From the NCBI GenBank assembly GCA_023426505.1, contig JAFAAP010000168.1, positions 1-55,101 on the forward strand: a stretch of DNA of 55,101 bases. Direction: 5' to 3'. Made by a program: the position numbers and the translations under genes. Under the pieces are notes generated by a model that searched no databases, had not been told where the DNA came from, and saw only the letters and a program-made list of their open reading frames with translations. Positions 34,497 to 42,912 of this stretch are shown here, piece by piece (the stretch's first letter is position 1; the number at the start of each line of letters is the position of its first letter). Source of the DNA: Pseudomonadota bacterium. Lineage in GTDB: Bacteria; Pseudomonadota; Alphaproteobacteria; Rhizobiales; Beijerinckiaceae.

Positions 34497-35867
34497 ATGG
34501 CGCGCGACGTATCCGATGCGACTCCCATCGGCGCGCGGTCCGAGCTCGTCGAGTGGATCGCGTCCGGCGAGAAGCCGCGCGAGAGCTGGCGGCTCGGGAC
34601 GGAGCACGAGAAGGTTCCCTTCTACAAGGCCGACGCCACGCCCGTTCCTTACGAGGGCGAACGGGGTATCCGTGCGCTTCTCGAAGGAATGCAGAACCTC
34701 ACCGGCTGGCAGCCGATCATGGAGAACAGTCACCCGATCGGCCTCGCCGACGAGGAGGGCGGCGGCGCCATCTCGCTTGAGCCCGGCGGGCAGTTCGAAC
34801 TGTCCGGCGCGCCCCTGACGACCCTGCACGAGACCGCGGCCGAGACGGCGCTGCACCTCGATCACGTCAAGGCCGTCAGCGAGCGGCTCGGGATCGGCTT
34901 CCTGACGTTGGGCATGAGCCCGCTCTGGACGCGGGCGCAGACGCCCGTCATGCCGAAGGCGCGCTACCGCATCATGACGGACTACATGCCGAAGGTCGGC
35001 ACGCTCGGCCTCGACATGATGTATCGCACCGCCACCGTGCAGGTGAATATGGACTACGCGTCCGAGGCCGACATGGTGAAGAAGCTGCGGGTGTCGCTCG
35101 CCCTTCAGCCCGTCGCGACCGCGATCTTCGCCAACTCGCCGTTCACCGACGGCAGGCCAAACGGCTTCCTGTCCATGCGCTCTCAGATCTGGCGCGATAC
35201 GGACGGCGACCGCACGGGCATGATGGCCTTCGCGTTCGAGGATGGGTTCGGCTACGAGCGCTATGTCGACTGGGCGCTCGACGTGCCCATGTATTTCGTC
35301 AAGCGCGACTCGACCTACCATGACGTGGCCGGCGCCTCGTTCCACGACCTCTTCGCCGGTAGACTCGCGCAGCTCCCGGGCGAGCGGGCCACCCAATCCG
35401 ATTGGGCGAATCACGTCTCGACCCTTTTTCCGGAGGTGCGTCTCAAGCGCTATCTCGAGATGCGCGGTGCCGATGTGGGCGGACCCGAGCACATCACTGC
35501 CCTATCGGCCTTCTGGACCGGCCTGCTCTACGACGAGGCGGCGCTCGACGGGGCTTGGGAGCTCGTGAAGGGCTGGAGCGCCGAGGAGCGGGAGCGTCTT
35601 CGTGTGGACGTGCCGAAGCAAGCCCTGCGGGCAACCATCGGCGGCCGCTCGGTGCAGGACGTCGCCCGCGATGCGCTGGCCCTGTCGCGGCAGGGCCTTG
35701 CCCGACGCGGCTACCGCGACGACCAGGGGCGCGATGAGACGCGCCACATCGACTATGCCGGCGAGATCGTGGAGACGGGACGCACGATCGCCGAGCGCCT
35801 GCTCGAGCGCTACCACGGCGCCTGGGGCGGCTCGGTCCTTCCCGCCTTCCGCGAATGCGTGTTCTGA
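34497..35867 (+). CDS. gshA: Glutamate--cysteine ligase (plant/alphaproteobacterial type)
   Basis: First step of glutathione synthesis. 456 residues of the plant-like GCS2 class: SWRLGTEHEKVPFY, ISLEPGGQFELSGAPL, LGMSPLWTR, MYRTATVQVNMDYASEADM, IFANSPFTDGRPNGFLSMR and YERYVDWALDVPMYFV are all family landmarks. GAGGTGATGC supplies the ribosome site just before the ATG. A hairpin-plus-T-run at 34458-34482 lies immediately upstream, so gshA either has a very short independent leader or is subject to attenuation. It is convergent with the diguanylate cyclase gene. Confidence 0.95.
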   Translation: MARDVSDATPIGARSELVEWIASGEKPRESWRLGTEHEKVPFYKADATPVPYEGERGIRALLEGMQNLTGWQPIMENSHPIGLADEEGGGAISLEPGGQFELSGAPLTTLHETAAETALHLDHVKAVSERLGIGFLTLGMSPLWTRAQTPVMPKARYRIMTDYMPKVGTLGLDMMYRTATVQVNMDYASEADMVKKLRVSLALQPVATAIFANSPFTDGRPNGFLSMRSQIWRDTDGDRTGMMAFAFEDGFGYERYVDWALDVPMYFVKRDSTYHDVAGASFHDLFAGRLAQLPGERATQSDWANHVSTLFPEVRLKRYLEMRGADVGGPEHITALSAFWTGLLYDEAALDGAWELVKGWSAEERERLRVDVPKQALRATIGGRSVQDVARDALALSRQGLARRGYRDDQGRDETRHIDYAGEIVETGRTIAERLLERYHGAWGGSVLPAFRECVF

Positions 35868-35885
35868 GACCCCGCGGGTGGCGGC

Positions 35886-37379
35886 TCAGGCCGCGCTCGC
35901 GATCGATACCCGGTTCCGGCCGTTGAGCTTCGCCTGGTAGAGCGCCTGGTCGGCGAGGCTCACCAGCATCTTCGGATCCGCGTCAAGGAGTTCGAAGGCG
36001 GGCTTGAGCGTCGCCATGCCGATGCTGATCGTCAGGACGCATGCGGGGTGGTTCCCGTTGTGCGGAATGGCGAGCGCCTCGACGGCGGAGCGCACGTCCT
36101 CGGCGACCATGCAGGCGCCCGAGGCGTCGGTCGCCGGCAGCAGCACGGCAATCTCCTCGCCTCCGTAGCGCGCCACGAGATCGCCGGGGCGCGTGATCGT
36201 GTCGCGGAGGATCCGGGCGACGGTCTGCAGGCACTGATCGCCTGCCTGATGTCCGTAGTGGTCGTTGAAGCGCTTGAAGCGGTCGAGGTCCATGAGGAGG
36301 AGGGACAAGGGCATGTTGTGACGGGCAGCCCGACTCCATTCCGCCTCGAGGGCCTTGTCGAAGGTGCGTCGGTTCGCAAGGCCGGTCAGACCGTCCGTCG
36401 CCGCCAGGACGGAGAGTTCGGCCTCCGCCCGCTCGCGCCGCCTGAGCTGCCCTGACAGGCTCCAGCCGAGGCAGGCGATGACGGTAACCAGGAGCAGGAT
36501 GCCGACCGACCGGAAGATGAATTCCTGGTTCCAGTCTTCCAGCGCCTGGGATTCGCTGACCGAGGCGAGCACGCCGATCGGAAAAATGTGGTTGCGCTGG
36601 TAGCCGCCGATGCGTTTGACGCCGTCGATGGGTGAAACATATTCGAAGGCGCCCGAAGAGACGCCGATCTTGAACCAGGGCTCATAGGAGACGTTTCGAC
36701 CGACCGCCGCCTCGCGATAGGGATAACGCGAGAGGAGCGTGCCGTCCGCGTGGAACAGCGTGATGGTGCCCTCGCTCCCCACGTCGAATCGCCCGAAGAA
36801 GCTCGCGAAGTAGACATGCGGGATGCTGGCCACGACGACGCCTCCGAAGCTGCCGTCGGGCCTGTTGAAGCGGCGCGAGAGCGTCAGCACCCAGTCGCTG
36901 CCGAGCGGATCGCGGATGAGCGGGCCGAAGAACCATCCGCTGGAACCGGATGCGCTGTGATGCCGGAAGAAGGCCAGCTCCCGGCCGTTGACCTTGAAGC
37001 GGTGTCCCGGCAGTGAGCTGCCGAGGAGGGTGCCGTCGGTGCCGTAGATCGTCAGGGACTTGAACCGCCGCAGGGTCTGGATCCGCTCGGAGAGAAACGG
37101 GTCCATTTCGGTGATCACGTCCGGCGAACCGCCATCGTACTGGATGCGGTCGACGATATCGACCAGGATCGCATCCGCCAGCTCGAAGGTGTCCTCCGCG
37201 TGCTGAACCAGGGACTTGGCGAGGTTCGCCACCTCGGATTCGATGCGCACGAATTCCTCGTGGCGCTCGGTCCAGTCCCGCCAGCCTTCGATCGCCACGA
37301 TCGTGAGGCATACGGCCAGGACGAAGGCTTTGAGCCATGCGGCTGAAGAGAGGGATCTGAAGTATCCTGGAATCCGCAT
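35886..37379 (-). CDS. Diguanylate cyclase with periplasmic dCache sensor domain
   Basis: Makes the second messenger cyclic di-GMP. The 497-residue product has an N-terminal membrane helix (about residues 14-31), a periplasmic dCache domain (about 35-285, with SLTIYGTDGTLLGSSLPG and FHADGTLLSRYPYRE), a second helix (about 290-312) and a GGDEF domain. The active-site loop is GGEE at 406-409 (ARYGGEEIAVLLP). The inhibitory I-site RPGD sits five residues before it, so product feedback is probably intact. DMDLDRFKRFND-type metal residues appear as LLMDLDRFKRFNDHYGH. The ligand of the sensor is unknown. It lies downstream of the SMR exporter gene on the same strand, 22 bases away. Confidence 0.93.
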   Translation of the reverse strand: MRIPGYFRSLSSAAWLKAFVLAVCLTIVAIEGWRDWTERHEEFVRIESEVANLAKSLVQHAEDTFELADAILVDIVDRIQYDGGSPDVITEMDPFLSERIQTLRRFKSLTIYGTDGTLLGSSLPGHRFKVNGRELAFFRHHSASGSSGWFFGPLIRDPLGSDWVLTLSRRFNRPDGSFGGVVVASIPHVYFASFFGRFDVGSEGTITLFHADGTLLSRYPYREAAVGRNVSYEPWFKIGVSSGAFEYVSPIDGVKRIGGYQRNHIFPIGVLASVSESQALEDWNQEFIFRSVGILLLVTVIACLGWSLSGQLRRRERAEAELSVLAATDGLTGLANRRTFDKALEAEWSRAARHNMPLSLLLMDLDRFKRFNDHYGHQAGDQCLQTVARILRDTITRPGDLVARYGGEEIAVLLPATDASGACMVAEDVRSAVEALAIPHNGNHPACVLTISIGMATLKPAFELLDADPKMLVSLADQALYQAKLNGRNRVSIASAA

Positions 37380-37401
37380 GGCCGTGCGATGCGCTCCAGG
37401 T

Positions 37402-37719
37402 CTAGCCGGACGCGAGCTTGAGGCCGAGAATGCCGGCCACGATCAGCCCAATGCAGGCAAGGCGCATCGCGGTCGCGGGTTCGCCCAGGAGGTAGATGCC
37501 GAGGATCGCCGTGCCGACGGTGCCGATGCCGGTCCAGACGGCGTAACCGGTTCCGACCGGGAGCGTCTTGAGGGCAAGGCCGAGCAGGATGACGCTCGCG
37601 ATCATGCTGGCTGCTGTCAGCACCGTCGGCACAAGGCGCGTGAAGCCATCCGTGTATTTCAAGCCGATTGCCCAGCCGATCTCGAAGAGGCCAGCGAGAA
37701 ACAGGTAAGTCCATGCCAT
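37402..37719 (-). CDS. gdx: SMR-family guanidinium exporter (Gdx/SugE)
   Basis: Small multidrug resistance protein of 105 residues with four transmembrane helices and the essential Glu13 in FEIGWAIGLKYTDGF. SugE-type SMR proteins under guanidine riboswitches export guanidinium in exchange for protons. That assignment is supported here by a two-hairpin guanidine-II riboswitch in the 5' leader (37737-37788), a promoter just upstream of it, and a GGAG ribosome site at 37727-37730, seven bases before the ATG. The diguanylate cyclase gene starts 22 bases downstream and may be cotranscribed. Without the leader this would be called only a quaternary ammonium efflux protein. Confidence 0.92.
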   Translation of the reverse strand: MAWTYLFLAGLFEIGWAIGLKYTDGFTRLVPTVLTAASMIASVILLGLALKTLPVGTGYAVWTGIGTVGTAILGIYLLGEPATAMRLACIGLIVAGILGLKLASG

Positions 37720-37736
37720 GACAGGTCTCCGTCACA

Positions 37737-37788
37737 GGCAGGGTCGTCCCCACCGATCGCCGGGAAGCACGAGGTCGTCCCCGTACCT
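37737..37788 (-). promoter_or_regulatory. Guanidine-II (mini-ykkC) riboswitch
   Basis: Read on the minus strand, two hairpins each close an ACGA tetraloop with GG/CC next to it, the signature of guanidine-II aptamers. P1 (37765-37788) has a 10-bp stem with three G.U pairs. P2 (37737-37754) is GGTGGGGACGACCCTGCC, a 7-bp stem with two G.U pairs. The linker is 10 bases. The ribosome site of the gdx gene lies immediately downstream, so translational control is likely. Confidence 0.9.
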
Positions 37789-37793
37789 CTTTA

Positions 37794-37822
37794 GATATAG
37801 GGGAAAGATCTTAGCGGCTCAA
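37794..37822 (-). promoter_or_regulatory. Predicted sigma70 promoter of the riboswitch-gdx transcript
   Basis: Minus strand: -35 TTGAGC (37817-37822), 17-base spacer, -10 TATATC (37794-37799). The expected start point falls within a few bases of the first riboswitch hairpin, so the leader would begin almost directly with P1. Confidence 0.7.
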
Positions 37823-37902
37823 TCTGTCGCCAGGCTTGAGCAACTGCAAAGATAACTTTGCCAAATCCCAATATCGTGAACCCCGTCGGGGCGATCAGAC
37901 AA

Positions 37903-38229
37903 TCACTGTGCGGACTGAGTCTGCGACGTGATACTTTGTTCCTCGGCCGTCGGGCTTCCCTGTCCGAGGCGGGCGAGAGGATTGAAGGGAGCATAGATCT
38001 GATGCTTCCAGGCGTCGCCGCAACTGATGCAGATGGAGCGCATCATATGGTTGCTCTGCTCAAGGCGCCGCAGAAGCCGTTCCTGACGCTCCTTGGCGTC
38101 GTTGGGTTCCGTCTCATACCCGGACGGGCGCACGACGAGGCGCATGGGGTCCGACCCTGGAGCATCCTGGGCGAAGGCGGCCCCCATGAGGGACGCGATG
38201 ACCGCGGCGGCGAGGGCCGTTCTCTTCAT
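37903..38229 (-). CDS. Small secreted protein of unknown function
   Basis: 108 residues from the ATG at 38229, which follows AGGA and opens a Sec signal peptide (MKRTALAAAVIASLMGAAFA-QD). The mature part is hydrophilic with RPSGYETEPNDAKERQERLLRRLEQS, then MMRSICISCGDAWKH. The ICISCG pair of cysteines is CxxC-like and might bind metal or form a disulfide. No named family recognised. The next gene in the same direction is gdx, but that has its own promoter. Confidence 0.72.
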   Translation of the reverse strand: MKRTALAAAVIASLMGAAFAQDAPGSDPMRLVVRPSGYETEPNDAKERQERLLRRLEQSNHMMRSICISCGDAWKHQIYAPFNPLARLGQGSPTAEEQSITSQTQSAQ

Positions 38230-38369
38230 TCGCTCATCCTGTAAGAATCTTGCAATTGCCACAGGACTCCAGACGGAGGTGCTTCGTCAACCCCCGAGGG
38301 CGCGGTATGGGGACGCTCCTAGAAACGATGTGCGGTCCGCTTTTGGAGCAGACCACCATGCAGGCACGA

Positions 38370-38400
38370 TAAAGCCCGTCCCAGGAGAGCTGGAACGGGC
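38370..38400 (-). terminator. Rho-independent terminator after the RTX glycoside hydrolase gene
   Basis: On the minus strand an 11-bp stem (GCCCGTTCCAG with CTGGGACGGGC, one G.U pair) closes a 5-base loop CTCTC and is followed by TTTAT. It lies 35 bases after the stop at 38436, at the expected place for the end of the frameshifted RTX gene. Confidence 0.75.
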
Positions 38401-38435
38401 CAGTGAATCGACAAGGACCTTCTATTCGGTCCCGA

Positions 38436-40885
38436 TCAGATCACGTGCAGGTCGAAATGGGTCAGGCCGAGCCCCTTCGACAGCTGCGCGAACTGGACCG
38501 CTTTGGCGGCGCCGGTGCCGTCGGCGTCGTAGAGCAGCGCACCGGTCGCCTTGTTGTAGATGATCTTGTCGTTCGCATCGTGCGCCTTGGAGCCGACCCA
38601 GAACGCATCCTTGGACAGGATGCCCTTCTTGAGCTTCGTGAAGGCGCTCTTGGCGAGATAGAGCGTGTCGTCACGGACGTTGTAGTCCAGGATTTTGTCG
38701 ACGCTCGCCTTGTTCGGGCGCTTGTCGAACACGAAGACGTCGCGGCCGAACCCGCCCTTCAGGATGTCCCTGCCGGATGCGGCGTAGAGCGTATCGTCGC
38801 CGACGCCGCCTTCGAGCGTGCCGCCCGACTCGCTGCTCACCAGAACCACACCCTTGGTGCGGGTCCCGCCCTTCTCGTTCTTCACGTCGATGACCTGGAT
38901 CGTGAAGGTCTGGTCATATGAGAGTCCGCCCTGATCCGTCACGCGGAGCGTGACCTGATGCGAAGTTTTGGTCTCGTAGTCGATGATCGCACCGGCGCGC
39001 ACCTGGAGCTGATTGCCGTATACCTGGAACTTGGCATCCGGATCGCTTTTGATCGAGTAGGTGAGCGTGTCGCCTGCGTTGGGGTCGGTGGCGCTCAGAA
39101 GCCCGATATACTGGCCGCCGGCGGCGTTCTCCTTGATCGACGTCCCGGACAGGGACAGCTTCGTCGGAGCCTGGTTGGCAGGCGTTTCCGCGACATCGTT
39201 GACCGAAATGGTGAGCACCTTGTCGTAGGACAGACCACCCTGATCGGTCACCCGGACCGTCACCTGGTGCGCGGTCTTCGCCTCGTAGTCGAGAACCGCG
39301 CCGTTGCGCACCTGGAGCTGGTTGCCGGCGATCTGGAACTTGGCGTCCTGGTCGTTCAGGATCGTGTAGGTGAAGGTGTCGCCCGCGTTGGGGTCGGTTG
39401 CACCCAGTATCCCGATGAGGGTTCCGCCGGCGCTGTTCTCGTTGACGGACGCATTGGAGAGCGTGACATCCGTCGGAGCCGCGTTGGCTGGCGGCGGAGG
39501 AGGGGCGTTGCTCCAAGTGCGACGGTCTGGTCGGTGAACCGGGCGAATTGGACGTTCCGCAGCACGTCCGTGCCGTCGCCTCCTTCACGCGCATCCGTGA
39601 TCGTGAAGCTGCCGTCGCCGTTCGCCACGATCGCGTAATTGGCGCTCGAGCCGGAGAAAACGGCCGTGTTGTCGCCCGCGCCGCCATCGACCGTATCATT
39701 GCCGCTGCCGCCGGTGAGGAGATCTGTCCCGTCGCCGCCGCTCAGGGAGTCCTGGCCCGCGCCGCCCCAGAGGGTGTCGTTCCCGCTCCCGCCGTTCAGC
39801 GTGTCGTTGTGGTAGCCGCCGTCGAGCTTGTCGGCCCCGGTCGTGCCGGTCCGGTTCAGGCCCGCAACATGAGCGGGGCTGTTGTAGTTATAGGCCACCA
39901 CCGCATTGGCCGGCTTGTTCTGCGTGGTGAAGTCCGTTGCCTGAACGCCGTTGGCTTCCGGATTCTCGAAGGGATGATAGCTCCACAGGAAGGCACCATC
40001 GAGCCACTGGCCGCCATGGGTGGTCATCACCTTGAACAGGGCTGTGTAGGCGTCCTGCTGCTCCTGGTGGTCGACGGTGCCGCCGTCGGCCCAGAGACCC
40101 GGGTTCATGGCATTGCCGTCGCGGCTGCGATAACCCACTTCGGTGAAGATGATCTTCTTGCCGTATTGCTCGGACAGGGACTTGTAGTAGTCGATCGCGG
40201 ACTTGCCGCCATAGACCTGATTGACCCATCCATTCGTCGAGGGCTGGATCCAGCCGTTGACCAGCTGGTCGACCGTCGGATTCGTATTATTCACGACCAG
40301 AGGAATGTAAGCGTCGACGCCGATGTAATCGACTTGATCCCAGAAGCTCACCTGGGCCACCTCGTCATAGGTCGACGCATAGGTGACAAGGCCGCTATAG
40401 ACGCTTTTGACCGCGGCGATCAGATCGACCCATTTGGCGCGATACTGCGAGCTGCTCATGCTCTTCAGCTCCGTGCCGATGCAGAGCATAGGCGCGCCGG
40501 TCTCCTGGGCGAGCTGCGCGTACTGAAGCATCATCGCCTTGTAGTTTCGGAACCATTCGTCAGGATTCGACGGCGCGATTTCGGCGCGCCAAGTGTAGTC
40601 GAGGGATTCCACATGAGGCTTGAGCATCACGTTCATGCCGCGCGACGTGACATCGAGCATCGCCGCCTTGGTCTGGGCGATGGTCTCGCTGCGATACTGC
40701 TTCAGCTCCATCGTGTTGCTGTATTTGTTGTCCATGTAGAAGGACGGGATGATCGCGACCGAGCTCGCACCGGTCGTCCTGATCTGGTCGAACGCCACGT
40801 CGGCCGTCCCTGTGCCCCAGTTGCCGCCCCAATATGAGGGCAGGCTGATGCCCTCCCATGTGAAGATCTTCTCGCCTGTCGGCAT
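38436..40885 (-). pseudogene. GH113-like glycoside hydrolase with RTX and cadherin-like modules, frameshifted
   Basis: Two reading frames encode one protein of about 816 residues. The N-terminal frame (start 40885; GGGGGA upstream) encodes a TIM barrel resembling GH113 mannanases, with likely acid/base Glu139 (CIGTEL) and nucleophile Glu249 (FTEVGY), then RTX nonapeptides (GGSGNDTLWGG, GGDGTDLLTGG) and a TDQTVALGA segment. Near 39507-39511 the frame is lost: one missing base (for example an A giving GCAAAC) would restore ANAPPPPPANAAP and continue into two cadherin-like repeats (DPNAGDTLTYSIKSD), a second RTX block and a C-terminal secretion-type domain ending at 38436. Without the repair, translation runs out of frame to 39356. 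There is no signal peptide, as expected for type I secretion. Sequencing error and true inactivation are both possible. Confidence 0.82.
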
Positions 40886-41152
40886 GGTGCTGTCCCCCGT
40901 ATGTCAAGCCCTGCGGAAGCCGGAGAAGCGACCTCGCAGAACCGATAACAGTGGAAATGTTATAAGATAATATTTCGGGTTTAAACTCTTAATTCGGCAT
41001 AAGAATGTCAAAAATGTCGCGGCCATTTGGCCTAGGCCATTCGGCCGGCTCCCCTGAAGGATGACCGCGAAAGAGTGCCTTCTCGGCAATGGGCCCGATG
41101 CTACGCTCAATCGCATAAACTTGAGCTTCGAGGGGAGGCTCGGGAGGCGTGA

Positions 41153-41983
41153 ATGGTGCAGCGCGGCGATGATGTCCGAGATCACTATGGAAGTCCGGAC
41201 ATTATTGACCGGGTCCTGGCGGCAGTTGCTGAGGCGGGTCACCGCACGGATCAACTGGCCGCCGAAATGCTCTACCCCTTCGACCAACTCCATGGCCGGG
41301 AAATCGTTGCCACTCGTGAACATGTGGCCCGTTTGAGACTGACGCCGGGCATGAATGTGCTCGATGTGGGAAGCGGTATCGGCGGCCCCGCACGCTACAT
41401 GGCGCAGACATACGACGTTATGGTGACGGGCATCGACGTCACGCCCGAATTCGTGGTCACGGCGAACGAGCTTACCCGGCGCTGCGGGCTCGACACGAAG
41501 GTGTCGTTCCTCGAGGCGGATGCGCTTGGGATGCCTTTCGCCGATAACTCCTTCGATGCCGCTCTTTGCCTCTATGTAGGGATGAACGTAGTCGACAAGG
41601 CGCATCTCTGCCGGGAAATCCGGCGCGTGCTCAAGCCCGGCGGGCACCTCGTCTGGAGCGAGGCCGCCCTCGGGCCCATCGGTCCGGTTCGCTTTCCGGT
41701 TCCCTGGGCGCGGTTTCCCTCGGCCAGCTTCCTTGTTCCCCCGCAGGTCCTGCAGCAGACCTTCACCAAGGCCGGCTTCCACATCATCGAGTTCGTCGAC
41801 GAGACGGAGCGCTTCATCGCTCCCGCTTCGCAATCCGGCGAAATGCCGCCTGCTCCGGGAGCGCAGCAGATCGCCAATCAGGTCGTCCTCGGCAGCGATT
41901 TCATCGAGCGGCGGCAGAATTTCGTCCGCAACCTGATGGAAGGCCGCCTCGTCAGCATCCTCATCGAAGCCGTGAAGGCCTGA
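41153..41983 (+). CDS. Class I SAM-dependent methyltransferase
   Basis: 276 residues with SAM motif I VLDVGSGIGGPARYMA, an acidic motif II (VTGIDVTPEFV), motif III FLEADALGMPFADNSFDAAL and post-motif RVLKPGGHLVWSEA. The N-terminal opening VRDHYGSPDIIDRVLAAV and the overall plan resemble sarcosine/dimethylglycine N-methyltransferases and other small-molecule methyltransferases of the UbiE type; substrate cannot be fixed. GGGAGG lies just upstream of the ATG at 41153. It is divergent from the RTX glycoside hydrolase gene across an AT-rich 267-base gap. Confidence 0.85.
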   Translation: MVQRGDDVRDHYGSPDIIDRVLAAVAEAGHRTDQLAAEMLYPFDQLHGREIVATREHVARLRLTPGMNVLDVGSGIGGPARYMAQTYDVMVTGIDVTPEFVVTANELTRRCGLDTKVSFLEADALGMPFADNSFDAALCLYVGMNVVDKAHLCREIRRVLKPGGHLVWSEAALGPIGPVRFPVPWARFPSASFLVPPQVLQQTFTKAGFHIIEFVDETERFIAPASQSGEMPPAPGAQQIANQVVLGSDFIERRQNFVRNLMEGRLVSILIEAVKA

Positions 41984-42067
41984 CGCCGTTCCCGGGCCCG
42001 CAGGACGGAACGGTCGCGCGGCCATTCCCGTTAGCGTGGCAGGTCAAGACCGGAACGCGAGGGTATC

Positions 42068-42313
42068 ATGCTCACCAAGGAGGATCTGAACGCTCCTGCT
42101 CATCTCAGCTACGAGAAGGTGGGCGCCACCATCGACAAGGAGCACCGCAACTGGAGCGGTGCGCGCGAATTCCCTTCCCTGCGCGAGGCGGTTCACGCCG
42201 CGATGACCGAAGAGGCTCCGGCGGGAACGCATGCGGTCGTCCGCGCGGCCTCCGGCCATGTGCTCGAACCCGAGCACCTCGAGGAGATCTGGGCAAGCGT
42301 TCAGGGGCCCTGA
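42068..42313 (+). CDS. Small protein of unknown function
   Basis: 81 residues, hydrophilic, acidic overall; no signal peptide, membrane segment or cysteine. LREAVHAAMTEEAPAGTHAVVRAASGHVLEPEHLEEIWA looks like a compact alpha/beta domain with a helix near the C terminus. It starts 85 bases after the methyltransferase on the same strand and ends 15 bases from the convergent YqaA gene. I believe it is a real gene because coding-type GC at third positions runs through it, but I cannot name a family. Confidence 0.65.
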   Translation: MLTKEDLNAPAHLSYEKVGATIDKEHRNWSGAREFPSLREAVHAAMTEEAPAGTHAVVRAASGHVLEPEHLEEIWASVQGP

Positions 42314-42327
42314 AGCCCCGTCGCACT

Positions 42328-42768
42328 TCAAGCCGAAAAGCCGAAGCCGAGCGCCCCGACCATGAGATAGCGGGCCGTCTTCGCAACGGCCACGAGAAGG
42401 ATGAAGACCGGCAGCGGCTCGCGCAGCACTCCTGCCACGAGCGTCAGCGGGTCTCCGATCACTGGCATCCAGGAGAGCAGCAGCGTCCAACGGCCGTAGC
42501 GGTGGTACCAGCCTTCCGCCTTGGCCATCTGCGCCCGCTTCACCGGGAACCAGGGTCGCCCCTCGAAATGAGCCAGAAAGCGGCCGAGGAACCAGTTCAC
42601 GACCGACCCGAGCACGTTTCCGATACTCGCGACCGCGATCAGCAGCCAGACCGGGTACCGATCCGACACGAGCATGCCGAACAGCACCGCTTCCGACTGG
42701 AGCGGAAAGAGCGTTGCGGACAGGAAAGCCGCGGCGAAGAGGCCGCCGTATTCGGCGATATGGGGCAT
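42328..42768 (-). CDS. YqaA family (DedA-like) membrane protein
   Basis: 146 residues with four hydrophobic segments. LFAAAFLSATLFPLQSEAVLFGML, ASIGNVLGSVVNWFLGRFL and WMPVIGDPLTLVAGVLR match the YqaA/SNARE-associated (VTT) family related to DedA. The Asn and Gly in the re-entrant loop (GNVLGSVVNW) and the Pro-Gly-Asp-Pro block are conserved features. DedA proteins are thought to move lipid carriers across the membrane; the role of YqaA itself is not known to me. Convergent with the small gene on the left. Confidence 0.88.
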   Translation of the reverse strand: MPHIAEYGGLFAAAFLSATLFPLQSEAVLFGMLVSDRYPVWLLIAVASIGNVLGSVVNWFLGRFLAHFEGRPWFPVKRAQMAKAEGWYHRYGRWTLLLSWMPVIGDPLTLVAGVLREPLPVFILLVAVAKTARYLMVGALGFGFSA

Positions 42769-42912
42769 CTGGGGCGTGGGTCCTGAAGGCTTGGAGCAGT
42801 GCCACTAGCATGGTTTGGCCTCACCGTTACAGGAGCTTTTGCCGCATGGGTGCGGGCAACCGCCGTGAAGCCTTGCGCGTTGTCATGCCTTGATGAGCGA
42901 AGGAGAGGTCGG

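Noticed and set aside
40900..41152. Possible small gene in the AT-rich gap before the methyltransferase
   Set aside because: The only frame (from 41061) runs into the methyltransferase in another phase; the AT-rich block looks like promoter DNA.
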